DNA of 64,000 nucleotides from CAWAPS01 sp963783945 (GCA_963783945.1 CAWAPS010000019.1:124001-188000), one strand, 5' to 3'; numbered from the stretch's first letter, positions 26,707 to 35,797 are shown. Made by a program: numbers and translations. The notes: generated by a model from the letters alone, not told the origin.

Positions 26707-26837
26707 AAGCACCTCTCGGTCGTGTTGGGCGGGAGTTGGGAGACCAGAGAGGTAAGGGTGAGATACACATGTCAGGCTCATTGTGTGAAGGGGCAACACG
26801 GTCGCTTCGTTTCGAAGAAATCCTGAGGAGAGAAGGT

Positions 26838-27375
26838 ATGCAAGCATCCCTTGAGCGGTTGCGCCGGCGCCGCGAGGATCCGGAGAGCGAAGGGGGCTTC
26901 ACCCTCATCGAACTCCTCATCGTTATCGTCATTCTCGGCATCCTGGCCGCCATCGTGGTCTTCGCTGTCCAGAACCTCTCGGGCCAGAGCTCCCAGGCGG
27001 CCTGCGGGTCCGACTACAAGACGGTCGAAACCGCCGCCGAGGGCTACAAGGCGCAGATTGGCGTCCTACCCGGACGCCGCGCTTCCCAACAGCTGGGCTG
27101 CCGGGCCGGCCGCCACTTTACCCCACCTGCCGCTCCGAGCGGCGGCTCCGACGGAGCGGGAGCATCGCTGGCGATGGCCAACTGGTGACGAGTACACCAA
27201 CGGCACGACCACCGTCGGGCCATGGCTCAAGGACTGGCCTTCAACACCGGCCACTACTCGATCGGTGTTACGGCGCAGGAGGCTTGGGAACGATCAGGTC
27301 TTCGATGCCACTGGCACTGCAACTACCAACCTAGGTGCGGCCGGGTGCACCCAGGTCTGCTCAGGCAGTCGCAAA
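26838..27375 (+). pseudogene. Type IV pilin 1 (PilA-like), C-terminal half frameshifted
   Basis: ATG 26838 follows GAGGAGAGAAGG. The intact N-terminal half has leader MQASLERLRRRREDPESEGG and helix FTLIELLIVIVILGILAAI with Glu5, then VVFAVQNLSGQSSQAACGSDYKTVE. After AQIG the reading frame changes, and the body continues as SYPDAALPNSWAAG, then GPWLKDWPSTPG and DQVFDATGTATTNLGAAGC. I could not find a stop before the terminator at 27399, so the 3' end is approximate. It is the first of three related pilins and probably a major subunit. Confidence 0.72.
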
Positions 27376-27398
27376 TACGACTCGATCAGGTTCAGTCG

Positions 27399-27439
27399 AA
27401 GGTTGGCGGGCGCGACAGCGCCCGCCAACCTTGTTTTTT
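27399..27439 (+). terminator. Intrinsic terminator after pilin 1
   Basis: A perfect 15-bp stem (AAGGTTGGCGGGCGC, 27399-27413) with loop GACA and its complement at 27418-27432 is followed by G and six T at 27434-27439. This is a textbook Rho-independent terminator. It shows that pilin 2 needs its own promoter. Confidence 0.9.
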
Positions 27440-27610
27440 GCTCAGTACCTGCCGTCGTCGGCTTCGTCTCGGCATCGGTACTTCCTCAGGTATTCCCGTA
27501 CCCACGTGCCACAAACGTGCGAGCCGCTCGGACCGGATGCTAGGGATCCGGTCCGGAACTGTTTCGGCGGCGTGGACCACCGATCTACGACGAGAGAAGG
27601 GAGACCGTCA

Positions 27611-28268
27611 TTGCGACACGACTCGAGACGGCTCCGCTACAGAGAGCCGCAAAGTAGAAGAATGCGGCTTCACGCTTATCGAACTCCTGGTCGTCATCGT
27701 CATCCTCGGGTGTCCTCGCCGGTATCGTCGGTCTTTGCCGTCCAGAGCCTCACCGGAACGAGCGTCTGGCGGCTTGCAACTCGGACGTCAAGACCGTCGA
27801 GGCGGCGGTTGAGACCTACAAGGCGCAGATGGGCAACTACCCGATCCGGCGTCGGTGCCGGTGGAACTCAACCGGCGACGGACGGTGACAGCGCCTCGTG
27901 GTGTTGTGAATGCCGCCGGGGCGAGCCGAATGGCCGTTGATCAAGGCGGCCCGGATCCGAGCTCCTCACTGGCAGCAAGTCCGACACCAACAACGGCTAT
28001 GACACCGACGGCAACGTCACCCGGAATGTACCCATGAGCCCGCCGTCGGGCCCATGGCTCAAGGACGTTCCCCAGAACGGGGCCAACTACTACATCTGGG
28101 TAGCCAACGATGGACGGGAACGATCATCGTCGGAAAGGGACTCCGACCGGGAGCCCCCCTCCCGCCAACGACATCTGCGCCGCGGCCGGAGTTGGCCAGG
28201 ATAAGGCATCGACGCTCTATGTCCCAAATGGGCGGTTTGAACGAGTTGTGCCACTGTTGGGTATTTGA
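27611..28268 (+). pseudogene. Type IV pilin 2 (PilA-like), frameshifted
   Basis: TTG 27611 (reading LRHDSRRLRYREPQS, first residue Met in vivo) follows AGAAGGGAGA at a suitable distance. After a +1 shift the motif CGFTLIELLVVIVILG appears; a further change restores FAVQSLTGTS. The later body has KTVEAAVETYKAQMGNYP in one frame and SDTNNGYDTDGNVTRNV, GPWLKDVPQNGANYYIWVANDG and ANDICAAAGVG in others. At least three shifts. The C-terminus is uncertain (28203 or 28268). It is clearly paralogous to pilins 1 and 3 through GPWLK and YYIWVANDG. Confidence 0.65.
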
Positions 28269-28369
28269 TGCGAGTCCATGACTTACGGTGTGCGAACATT
28301 ATCTCTAAGGTAGAAATAACGCTTATCGTAATATGCGATGAGCATCAGGGAGAGGACACAACGCCGAAG

Positions 28370-28906
28370 ATGCAGGTCAGCGAAGGGCAGCTTCGCGGTT
28401 GGCGGCGCGAGCCGACGATGACGGGTTCACCCTTATCGAGCTACTGCTCGTGGTCGTAGTGCTCGCCATTCTCGCGGGGATCGTGGTGTTCGCCGTCCAG
28501 AACCTTCGGAGCCAGAGTGCGCAGGCTGCATGGCAATCCGACCTCAAGACGGTCGAGAATGCGGTCGAGTCATACAAGGCAGAGATGGGAAATTACCCGG
28601 ATGGAACGCCCTGCGGGATCGGCAGCCAAACCGATACGTGATCCTTCAACGAGCTACCAATGCGCGTCGGAGCAGCGAGCGGAACTGGGATCGGAACTCT
28701 TGAGCGCCGAGCGACATCAGCCCTAATAACCAAGCCACAACTAATCAGCCCCGCTGGCCCGTGGCTCAAGAGCGTTCCCGAAAACGGGATCCCACTACTA
28801 CATCTGGGTAGCCAACGACGGCTCTGGGACAATAACAGTCGGAACAGGCGCTCCAACCGGGACCGCACCAACCGCGCCAACGTGCGCAGCGGCCAACGTC
28901 AGCTGA
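28370..28906 (+). pseudogene. Type IV pilin 3 (PilA-like), frameshifted and with an in-frame stop
   Basis: ATG 28370 gives MQVSE, matching the MQAS leader of pilin 1, but the prepilin motif DDDGFTLIELLLVVVVLAIL is in the next frame, where only a TTG (28399) is available. VVFAVQNLRSQSAQAAWQSD and ESYKAEMGNYPDGTPCG follow, then TGA at 28639-28641. The same frame resumes with GPWLKSVPENG, and a last shift leads to SHYYIWVANDGSGTITVG and CAAANVS ending at TGA 28906. The ending is typical of pilins with a C-terminal disulfide. A ribosome-binding GGGAGAGG lies upstream at 28348. Confidence 0.68.
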
Positions 28907-29156
28907 CATCTGTCTCGGGCGACACGCGATCGATGAGTCATTCGTGGAGGAGAACGCAACGTCCGAGGGTCTAAGACCGTCTGAACTTGCTTCGTTATGA
29001 CCCTCTATTACCTGACAACAGCGTGGGCTTGCATGGTGGTTCTCTGGTCCCTCACATTTAGAGCCGTGGGTGACCACGCAGTTGACTTTGATTGGGGACT
29101 AGTTGTGACCCCGGCGGGTGGCTCTTGAGATCAAGCTGTCACTATTAAGTAGCAGG

Positions 29157-29624
29157 ATGAAAGCACAAAGGGCTTCTTCCGAGCGAGGAGTCCGGCCAGA
29201 CTCGGGGCGAGGTCTGGTCGGGCTACTCGTGGCCATCGTGATCCTCGCCGGAATGGCGGCAGCCGTCCTGGGAAACCAGAACGGGTCCGGCGGGGATCAC
29301 GAGGGCCGCTCGAGCGCCGGCGGCGCCGCCACCACGATCGACTCATCGCCGGTCAAGGCGGCCAGCGACGTCAGCGAGGGAGCCCAGGTCGCCTGCCGCA
29401 CGAACTACCAGGCAGTCACCGAGGCGGTGGCCGAGTACCAGGTCCTCCACGGCAAAGCGCCAGGCGACCTAGCCGCCCTGGCCACCATGCTGCGGGACCC
29501 CGTCACCTCCGCGTACTACTCGATCACGGTCGACCCAACCAGCCCAGGAGCGGTTGAGGTGGCAACGCCCGAGCACCCCGCCGCGCCAGGCGACGCCAAC
29601 TGCGCCTACGCCGGCCTGGGTTGA
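29157..29624 (+). CDS. Divergent pseudopilin-like protein lacking Glu5
   Basis: ATG 29157 (the frame is open from 29118) gives 155 residues. The N-terminus has a basic leader followed by DSGRGLVGLLVAIVILAGMAAAVLG, laid out like a class III prepilin signal, but the usual Glu at position 5 after the cleavage Gly is absent. After a Gly/Ser/Ala-rich linker, VACRTNYQAVTEAVAEYQVLHGKAPGDLAAL matches the conserved segment after the pilin helix, and DANCAYAGLG supplies a C-terminal Cys. It is the only pilin-like gene in the locus with an unbroken frame. Possibly a minor pilin or a degenerate paralogue. Confidence 0.6.
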   Translation: MKAQRASSERGVRPDSGRGLVGLLVAIVILAGMAAAVLGNQNGSGGDHEGRSSAGGAATTIDSSPVKAASDVSEGAQVACRTNYQAVTEAVAEYQVLHGKAPGDLAALATMLRDPVTSAYYSITVDPTSPGAVEVATPEHPAAPGDANCAYAGLG

Positions 29625-29680
29625 GCCCGGCCCACGGCGCCACCTCAGGAGCGCGGGCTGCCGCGAGTGGTGTTACATAG

Positions 29681-29721
29681 TTTGTGCGCTTAACCCGCTG
29701 GGAGCGGGCTAAGCGCACAAA
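29681..29721. repeat. Palindromic element, copy 2 (between convergent genes)
   Basis: TTTGTGCGCTTAACCCGCT at 29681-29699 pairs with 29703-29721 over 19 bp with one mismatch and a GGG loop. The flank ACATAG before it matches copy 1 (18271-18323), which shares CATAGTTTGTGCG and the GCACAAA arm. It lies between the convergent pseudopilin and FtsH-like genes. A short T/A-rich tail follows on one side. Probable bidirectional terminator and dispersed repeat. Confidence 0.75.
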
Positions 29722-29816
29722 GTATAAAGAAGAACGTGATAAGGCAGCTGCAGGCCCGGCCGGCGCCCCGCTGATGAGCACGGCCAAGCGCCACGGCGCC
29801 AGACCTCCCGAGGGGT

Positions 29817-29887
29817 GGGCTCGGCATATCGAGGGCGTGGTCCGTTCATCGCAGATGCGGACCACGGTCTCGCATGGTGCCGAGCCC
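29817..29887. ncRNA. Candidate structured RNA or extended palindrome
   Basis: Three stacked perfect helices can form: GGGCTCGGCA (29817-29826) with 29878-29887, CGAG (29830-29833) with 29869-29872, and CGTGGTCCG (29836-29844) with 29858-29866, closing a 13-base loop. The whole element is 71 bases and symmetrical. It is not a tRNA cloverleaf and lacks a T-run. It lies in the intergenic region between the pseudopilin and FtsH-like genes, which holds no supported gene. Strand is undetermined. Confidence 0.45.
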
Positions 29888-30015
29888 GGCCCGCTGAAGA
29901 GCGCGGATGCGGACTGCCGAGCCTCGCCCCGTTCGATCCTCCGACCATGGATCGCAGACGCCGACTGACCGCGCCGCGTTACAGGTGATCCGGCCTGAAC
30001 TGCTTCGACCCCGGA

Positions 30016-31764
30016 CTAAACCGGCTGCGGCAGCGCTCCTCTGATCACCTGCTCGATCTCGTCGCCGACCAGCTCGTCGCGGTCGAGCAGGGCGTCGCGC
30101 AGGGCTTCCACGATGTGGCGGTTGGTCTCGATCAGCTTGGTCACCTCGACCTTGGCCCCCGCCAACAGCTCGGCGACCGTTTCGCGACCCTCGTCCGAGG
30201 AGAGCACCTTGGCCACCAGGTTGGACGGCCCGACCTGGACCGCCTCGTACGACACCAGGGTGCCGCCCATGCCCATGCTGCCGACCATCTGGGCCGCGAT
30301 GGTCGTGGCGTACTTGAGGTCGCCGGCGACGCCCGAGCTGCGCTCACCGAAGAAGGCCTCCTCGGCCGCCAGGCCGCCGAGCGAGATCTCCACCAGAGAC
30401 TTGAGCTCGCTCTCGGTCTGGGTGAAGCGCTCCTCGGTATCGGAGTGGGCCAGCATGCCCAACGCCCCGCCGCGCTTGATGATGGACAAGACCTCGAGCC
30501 GTCGGGCCTTGCCGATGAGCCAGGCCACGGTGGCATGGCCGGCTTCGTGGGTGGCGATGGTCCGGCGCTCGGCCTCGGTATATTCGACGGGTTGGGCTAA
30601 GCCGACCTCCTCGGTCATCTTGGCCTTCTGCACGTCGTCCCACGACATCTCCCCGGCGCCCCGCCGGAGGGCCCACACGAGAGCCTCGTCGAGCACGTGG
30701 ACCAGCATCGCCGGGGTGTAGCCGAAGGTCGACGCGGCCAGGCGACCGGTCATCTCGGCCACCTCGGGCTCGTGGGCCCGGCGGGACAGCTCGCGGTCGA
30801 GGATGTCCTTGCGCCCGGCCCGGCTCGGCAGGTCGAAGGTGATGGTCCGGTCGAACCGCCCGGGGCGAAGCAGCGCCGGATCGAGGTCGGCGGCCCGGTT
30901 GGTCGCCCCGATCACCAGCACGTTGGCCGGCGGGATGCGCGGCTTATGCAGCGGGTGGCCCGGGGGGAGGAACCGGTTGGCGATATCCACCACGCCGTTG
31001 AGCCAGACGGTCCGGCGGGGGGGCTGGTCGAAGGACTGGAGCTGGATGAGCAACTCGTTGACCACACCCGCGATCCCCTCGCGGCCGCCGCCCCCGCCCA
31101 TCCCGGCCCGGGTGGCGCCTATGGCGTCTATCTCCTCTATGAAGCCGATGGCACCGCCCTCGCTGCGGGCGGCCTGGCGCAGCGTCGTGAAGAAGGCCCG
31201 GATCTTGCGGTTGGTCTGCCCGTAGAACATCGACTGGAACGCCGACGAAGACACGAAGAAGAAGGGCACCCCGGCCTCTCGGGCCAGGGCCTTGGCCAGA
31301 TGGGTCTTGCCCGTACCGGGGGGACCCTCGAAGAGGATTCCCTTCCTCGGGGTGCCCCCCATCTCGGCCCGGAACGTCGAGTGAGCGAGGAAAAGGTTGA
31401 GGGAGCGGACCGCCTCCTCCACCACGACCGGCATCCCCTTGACGTCGTCGAGGCCGACGTCGATGTCCTCGGCCCGATACCGGATGTGGGGTGAGCGCCC
31501 GGCCGCGAGCAACGGCACCACCATGACCGCGGCGACCAGGATGAGAACGGCGATCAGAGGAAGGGCCTGGCTCTCGGACTGGGTCAGCCTGGGAACGCCA
31601 AGGATGTGGCGGGCCACCACCGAAACCCACAACCACAGCGCCACTATCGCCATCAGCAGGACCAGCTTGGACAGACGCCGCCGCCGGGAAAGCTCCCGGG
31701 CGATCCCGACATCCGCCACGGCAGCCGGCAGGATCCTCTGATCCCGGAGCCGCCCGGGATCCAT
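30016..31764 (-). CDS. FtsH-like membrane AAA+ zinc metalloprotease
   Basis: ATG 31764 is preceded by GGAG; GTG 31785 is the alternative. About 582 residues: two hydrophobic helices near the N-terminus (LVLLMAIVALWLWVSVV and LPLIAVLILVAAVMVV), an AAA+ module with FEGPPGTGKTHLAKALA (Walker A), IGFIEEIDAIGATR (Walker B), ATNRAADLDPALLRPGRFDR (second region of homology), and a protease domain with THEAGHATVAW and the third zinc ligand in SGVAGDLKYATTIA. Walker B reads EE instead of the usual DE. An insert of about 30 residues precedes the NVLVIGATN strand. It is the last gene of the pilT-DUF429-ftsH-like operon. Probably a second, non-canonical FtsH for membrane protein turnover. Confidence 0.85.
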   Translation of the reverse strand: MDPGRLRDQRILPAAVADVGIARELSRRRRLSKLVLLMAIVALWLWVSVVARHILGVPRLTQSESQALPLIAVLILVAAVMVVPLLAAGRSPHIRYRAEDIDVGLDDVKGMPVVVEEAVRSLNLFLAHSTFRAEMGGTPRKGILFEGPPGTGKTHLAKALAREAGVPFFFVSSSAFQSMFYGQTNRKIRAFFTTLRQAARSEGGAIGFIEEIDAIGATRAGMGGGGGREGIAGVVNELLIQLQSFDQPPRRTVWLNGVVDIANRFLPPGHPLHKPRIPPANVLVIGATNRAADLDPALLRPGRFDRTITFDLPSRAGRKDILDRELSRRAHEPEVAEMTGRLAASTFGYTPAMLVHVLDEALVWALRRGAGEMSWDDVQKAKMTEEVGLAQPVEYTEAERRTIATHEAGHATVAWLIGKARRLEVLSIIKRGGALGMLAHSDTEERFTQTESELKSLVEISLGGLAAEEAFFGERSSGVAGDLKYATTIAAQMVGSMGMGGTLVSYEAVQVGPSNLVAKVLSSDEGRETVAELLAGAKVEVTKLIETNRHIVEALRDALLDRDELVGDEIEQVIRGALPQPV

Positions 31765-31883
31765 GTGACTCCGCTCGCGCCTCACGGCCTACATCGTGCC
31801 ACCTCGGAGGGACATTTCGCGGAAATCGTCCGGAACGCTGCCCTCTAGGTCACCCCCCGGACCTGAACCGGCGAAAATCAAGC

Positions 31884-32612
31884 TCAGCAGACGATGTCCA
31901 TCCGCACTCCGTCCTCGTCCCACGTCGGCGGGTCGGACATGCGGGTGATGGCCCGGGCCATGATCCGCCGGGCGGTCCAGAGGTCGGCGAGGGCGTCTAT
32001 CAGCTTGTCCTCGCGGACGCCTTTGGGTCGCTGGTTGAGGACCCGCTCGGCCCCGGGAACCTTCCGGATGATGAGCTCGCGCCGCACGCCGCGGCCGTGC
32101 ATGGTGCGCCGGGGATAACTGCAGACCTCGCCGTCGTTCATCTGGGTGAGGGCCAGCTCCGGGTTTACCTCCCACACGATGCGCTGGCGCCAGGACTGCA
32201 CCTCGCGGATGGCCTCGGCGGCCTTGGCCAGCGACCGGTACCGGACGATGTCGAGCGACGGGTCGATCTCTTTGGCCTCGGCAAAGGAGGTGGCGTCGAG
32301 CAGGGCACGAGAGGGCGCCCGGCCGGCCGCCAGGGCCCGGGGTCCGAGCTTGCGCCGGGCCGCCAGGTCGCACGTCCGCCAACCGCCGGGGTCGTCGGGG
32401 GTCCCGACCGGGGCGTGCAGGGCCACGATGGTGAAAGACGGCCGGTAGTCGAGCACGTCGGCTAGGGACTCGAGGACGTAGGCGGGCTGCGGCGCCAGGG
32501 TGATCCCCTGAAGGTTCCCTGGCGCCACCAGCCAGCCGCCCCCTATGGGCTCGACTCCGGCCAAGATCTGGTAGGGCAGCGCCGAGCGCTGCGCAATAAC
32601 TCCCCCGGCCAT
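31884..32612 (-). CDS. DUF429-like protein (predicted RNase H-like fold)
   Basis: 242 residues starting at ATG 32612, which shares one base with the pilT stop (TGATG). The pattern resembles DUF429: GVEPIGGGWLVAPG at the N-terminus, IVALHAPVGTPDDPGG and RTCDLAARRKLGPRA, then RQRIVWEVNPELALTQM and DKLIDALADLWTARR. In typical members the first and second blocks carry Asp residues (GVDG, xxDxP) that would build an RNase H-like active site. Here they read GVEP and LHAP, so the site may be inactive. Role unknown. Coupling to pilT suggests a link to pilus retraction, but that is speculative. Confidence 0.65.
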   Translation of the reverse strand: MAGGVIAQRSALPYQILAGVEPIGGGWLVAPGNLQGITLAPQPAYVLESLADVLDYRPSFTIVALHAPVGTPDDPGGWRTCDLAARRKLGPRALAAGRAPSRALLDATSFAEAKEIDPSLDIVRYRSLAKAAEAIREVQSWRQRIVWEVNPELALTQMNDGEVCSYPRRTMHGRGVRRELIIRKVPGAERVLNQRPKGVREDKLIDALADLWTARRIMARAITRMSDPPTWDEDGVRMDIVC

Positions 32613-33703
32613 CAGGCCACCCCGCCGATCGGTACCGGCTGCGGTCGCGGTCTGGGAATGTCCTGCGGAAAGAGGCTGGCGTCTATCGCCGTCTCGTAGT
32701 CGATCATGCCCTCCTGAATCAGGAATGTAAGAGAGTGCTCCAAGGTCTGCATGCCGTCGGCCCGGTGAGTGGAAACCACGTTGCGCAGCTGCCGGGTCTT
32801 GCCTTCCCGGACCAGGTTGCGCACGGCCGGCACCCCGACCATCAGCTCGAACGCCGCTACCAGCCCCCCGCCGATCCTCGGCACCAGGCGTTGATACAGC
32901 ACGGCCAGGAGGGTGCCGGCGAGCTGCACCTGGATCTGGGGCCGGCTCTCGGACGAGAACACGTCGATGATGCGGTCGATGGCCTGAGCCGAGTCGTTGG
33001 TGTGAAGCGTGGTGATCACCAGGTGGCCGGTTTCAGCGATGGTCAGGGCGGCCGAGATGCTCTCGAGGTCGCGCATCTCGCCCACCAGCACCACGTCGGG
33101 GTCCTCGCGGAGGACCGACTTGAGGGCGTTGTCGAACGACTCGGTGTCGGTACCGACCTCCCGCTGGCTCACCGCGGCGGCCTGGTTGTCGTGGAGGTAC
33201 TCGATGGGGTCCTCGATCGTGATGATGTGGCATGGCCGGTTACGGTTGATCACGTCGATCATCGAGGCCATCGAGGTGGACTTGCCCGACCCGGTCGGCC
33301 CGGTGACGAGGATGAGTCCGCTCGGACTGCGCAGGATCCCGGAAAGAGCCGGCGGCAGCCCCAGCTCGATCGGGGTCGGGATCTGCATCGGGATGCGCCG
33401 AAGCGACAGAGCGCAGGATCCCCGCTGGTAGAACGCGTTGGCCCGGATCCGGGCCTGGTCACGCCAGGAAAACGAGAAGTCCACCTCCCGGCCCATGTGG
33501 AGCCGGTCGCCGTACTGGTCGCGGATCTGGGTTCGGGAGATGACCTCGATCTCCTCACCGGTCAGGGGCTCGGCCCCCTCCAGGGGAACCAGCTTGCCGT
33601 CGATGCGAAGAAGAGGCCGGGAACCGTCAGTGAGGAGGATGTCGGTGCCGTCGTACTCGTGCAGTACGGTCAGCCACGCATCGAGGCGAGGTTCTACGGC
33701 CAT
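32612..33703 (-). CDS. pilT: Type IV pilus retraction ATPase PilT
   Basis: ATG 33703 (MAVEPRLDAWLTVL) gives 363 residues, the usual PilT length. The frame is open to 33835 without homology. Motifs: SDILL-like TDILLTDGSRPLLRIDGKL, VTGPTGSGKSTSMASMID (Walker A), HIITIEDPIEYLHDN (Asp box), VVLVGEMRDLESI (Walker B), ITTLHTNDSAQAIDRIID (His box), and the AFELMVG C-terminal block. Its frame is intact, unlike pilB and pilC 11 kb away on the other strand. It drives pilus retraction and twitching. It is followed directly by the DUF429-like gene. Confidence 0.92.
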   Translation of the reverse strand: MAVEPRLDAWLTVLHEYDGTDILLTDGSRPLLRIDGKLVPLEGAEPLTGEEIEVISRTQIRDQYGDRLHMGREVDFSFSWRDQARIRANAFYQRGSCALSLRRIPMQIPTPIELGLPPALSGILRSPSGLILVTGPTGSGKSTSMASMIDVINRNRPCHIITIEDPIEYLHDNQAAAVSQREVGTDTESFDNALKSVLREDPDVVLVGEMRDLESISAALTIAETGHLVITTLHTNDSAQAIDRIIDVFSSESRPQIQVQLAGTLLAVLYQRLVPRIGGGLVAAFELMVGVPAVRNLVREGKTRQLRNVVSTHRADGMQTLEHSLTFLIQEGMIDYETAIDASLFPQDIPRPRPQPVPIGGVA

Positions 33704-33897
33704 CCCCCCATAAAAGTCGCTGGCGCTCACAGCTATGGCAACACTGCAACAACCGTTTCCCAACAACCGGGTTGTCCCGCCCGGGTGGAGGGGTCCGAAG
33801 CGAGGGCGGCGACCTTTTATCCCCGTCTCATCCAATGCTCAGCTAGGTCGGGTTAACTGGGCGGTATACGTGCCCGCGATGTGGGCTGCGAGGAGTG

Positions 33898-35797
33898 ATG
33901 GACGACACCAACGAACCTCGATCGAGCGGGGACGCCACGCCCGGCGGAACGGGCGCGCCCTCCGACTCGGGCGGATGGGTTCCACCGGCCCCTGCTTCCC
34001 CCGAAGCCGCCGCGGGGTGGGCCCCACCCGGGCCCGGTTCGCCCGGTGGCGGGGGAAGCCATTCCGGCGCTCCGAACTCGCCCGCGGGTCCGGGTAGCTG
34101 GTCGCCGCCCCCGCCCCCTCCCAACTGGGAATACGCGTCCTGGCGGCAGGACCCCGACGCCTGGGCCCAGGGCCCATCGGATCAGGGAGGGCGGAGCGAC
34201 AGCGGGTCGTACGACCAGGCAGGAGCGTCCACCTCCGGCGGCCGGGGTGCGCCATCGGACAACCCATATGGTGCGGGCTGGGGCCCCGACGACAGCGCCG
34301 GCTGGGGTGCCGCCGGTGCCGCCGGTGCCGCGGGCGCCGGAGGGGCGTGGGGCTACGGCCAGGGGTCGGGCTACGGCGGAGGGCCGGGGTACGGGAGCGG
34401 TTCGGGCTACGGCGGAGGACCCGGGTACGGAAGCGGATCGGGCTACGGCGGAGGACCCGGGTACGGGAGCGGATCGGGCGGCCGCCCCGGAGGGCCCTCG
34501 GGCTCAGGGACCTGGCAGTACAACTGGCCGGGCCGGAACCCTCAGCCCCATCGCACCCTTCCCGGCGCGGTAACCGCCCTGTTGCTCGTGGTGGCCATCA
34601 TCGTCGGACTCGGGATCGGGCACGGGGTGTGGCGCAACACCGTGCCGGGGGGAAACGCGTCGAACTCATTCGGTAACTCCGGCAACTCCGGCAATGCCGG
34701 CGGATTGGGCCAGAACCCGTCCGGGTCGGGCAACGGGGCGGGTTCCGGAAGCTCGGGGTCCGGCGGTTCCGGATCCGGCGGTCCCAGCTCGGGGACCGTA
34801 AGCGCCATCGCGGCCAAGGTCTCGCCGGCCCTGGTCGACGTCGACACGACCGTGGGCACCCCGACCAACCAGACAGGCGAAGCCGCCGGGACGGGGATCG
34901 TGCTGAGCTCCAATGGCCTCGTCCTGACCAACAATCATGTGATTTCCGGGTCGACCTCCATAAAGGCGACCGACGTCGGCAACCGGAAGACCTATGTCGC
35001 CGAGGTCGTCGGCTACGACCGCACCCACGACGTCGCCCTCATCCAGCTCAAGAACGCGACCGGGCTGCAGACAGCGAAGCTCGGCGACTCTACCGGAGTG
35101 TCTCTCGGTGACACAGTCGTCGGCCTCGGCAATGCCGGCGGCCTGGGCGGCAGCCCGAGCGTGGCCGCGGGTCAGGTAACGGCTCTCAACCAGTCGATCA
35201 CCGCCCAGGACGAGAGCACCGGCGCGAGCGAGCAGCTCAACGGGCTGATACAGACCGACGCCGACATCCAGCCGGGAGATTCCGGGGGCGCCCTGGTCAA
35301 CAGCTCGGCCCAGGTTGTGGGTGTGAACACCGCGGCATCGGCCGGGTTCTCGTTCCAGACCCAGGAGGGGCAAGGCTTCGCCATCCCGATCAATCAAGCG
35401 GTGACGATCGCCCACGAGATCCAGTCCGGGCACAACAGCTCGACGGTCCACATCGGGCCCACGGCCTTTTTGGGCGTCTACCTCAACAACCCCACCTCGT
35501 CGAACGGCGGCTCAGGTGGGACGGGAGGCTCCAGCGGGACGGGAGGATCCAGCGGGGCTACGGTACCCGGCGCCAGCGTGGTCAGCGTGATCGCGGGCGG
35601 TCCGGCGGCGGCGGCCGGTCTGACCGGGGGTGACGTCATCACTTCGGTCAACAGCGCGGCGGTGGTCTCGGCCGACAGCCTGACCAAGGTCATCACCCTG
35701 TATCACCCGGGCGACAAGATCACCATCGGCTGGACCGATAGCTCGGGGACTGCTCACCGCGCCGCGGCTGACGCTGACCAACGGCCCGGCGCAGTAA
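33898..35797 (+). CDS. Membrane-anchored HtrA/DegP-type serine protease with PDZ domain (C-terminal frameshift)
   Basis: ATG 33898 follows GAGGAG. About 220 residues of Pro/Gly/Ser-rich cytoplasmic region, including 12-residue tandem repeats, precede a single helix (AVTALLLVVAIIVGLGIG). The trypsin-like domain has LVLTNNHVI (His), YDRTHDVALIQLKN (Asp) and DIQPGDSGGALVN (Ser), then a PDZ domain (GASVVSVIAGGPAAAAGL, GDVITSVNSAAV). As sequenced, the frame runs on to 35946, but a +1 shift near 35760 gives LTLTNGPAQ and a stop at 35797, the natural end of the PDZ domain. Envelope protein quality control, as in mycobacterial HtrA/PepD. Confidence 0.88.
34364..34475 (+). repeat. 36-bp tandem repeat in the HtrA N-terminal region
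   Basis: Three near-identical 36-base units encode GSGYGGGPGYGS repeats in the disordered N-terminal segment. Copies differ only at synonymous third positions (for example GGG/GGA), so protein-level identity is kept. Confidence 0.8.

Noticed and set aside
28997..29128. 43-residue ORF with one hydrophobic stretch in the pilin 3-pseudopilin gap
   Set aside because: ATG without a visible ribosome-binding site, no homology, and it stops before the pseudopilin start. Possible but not supported.
29684..29968. 94-residue ORF overlapping the palindromic element and structured RNA candidate
   Set aside because: It begins inside the hairpin, has no ribosome-binding site and its translation has no domain.
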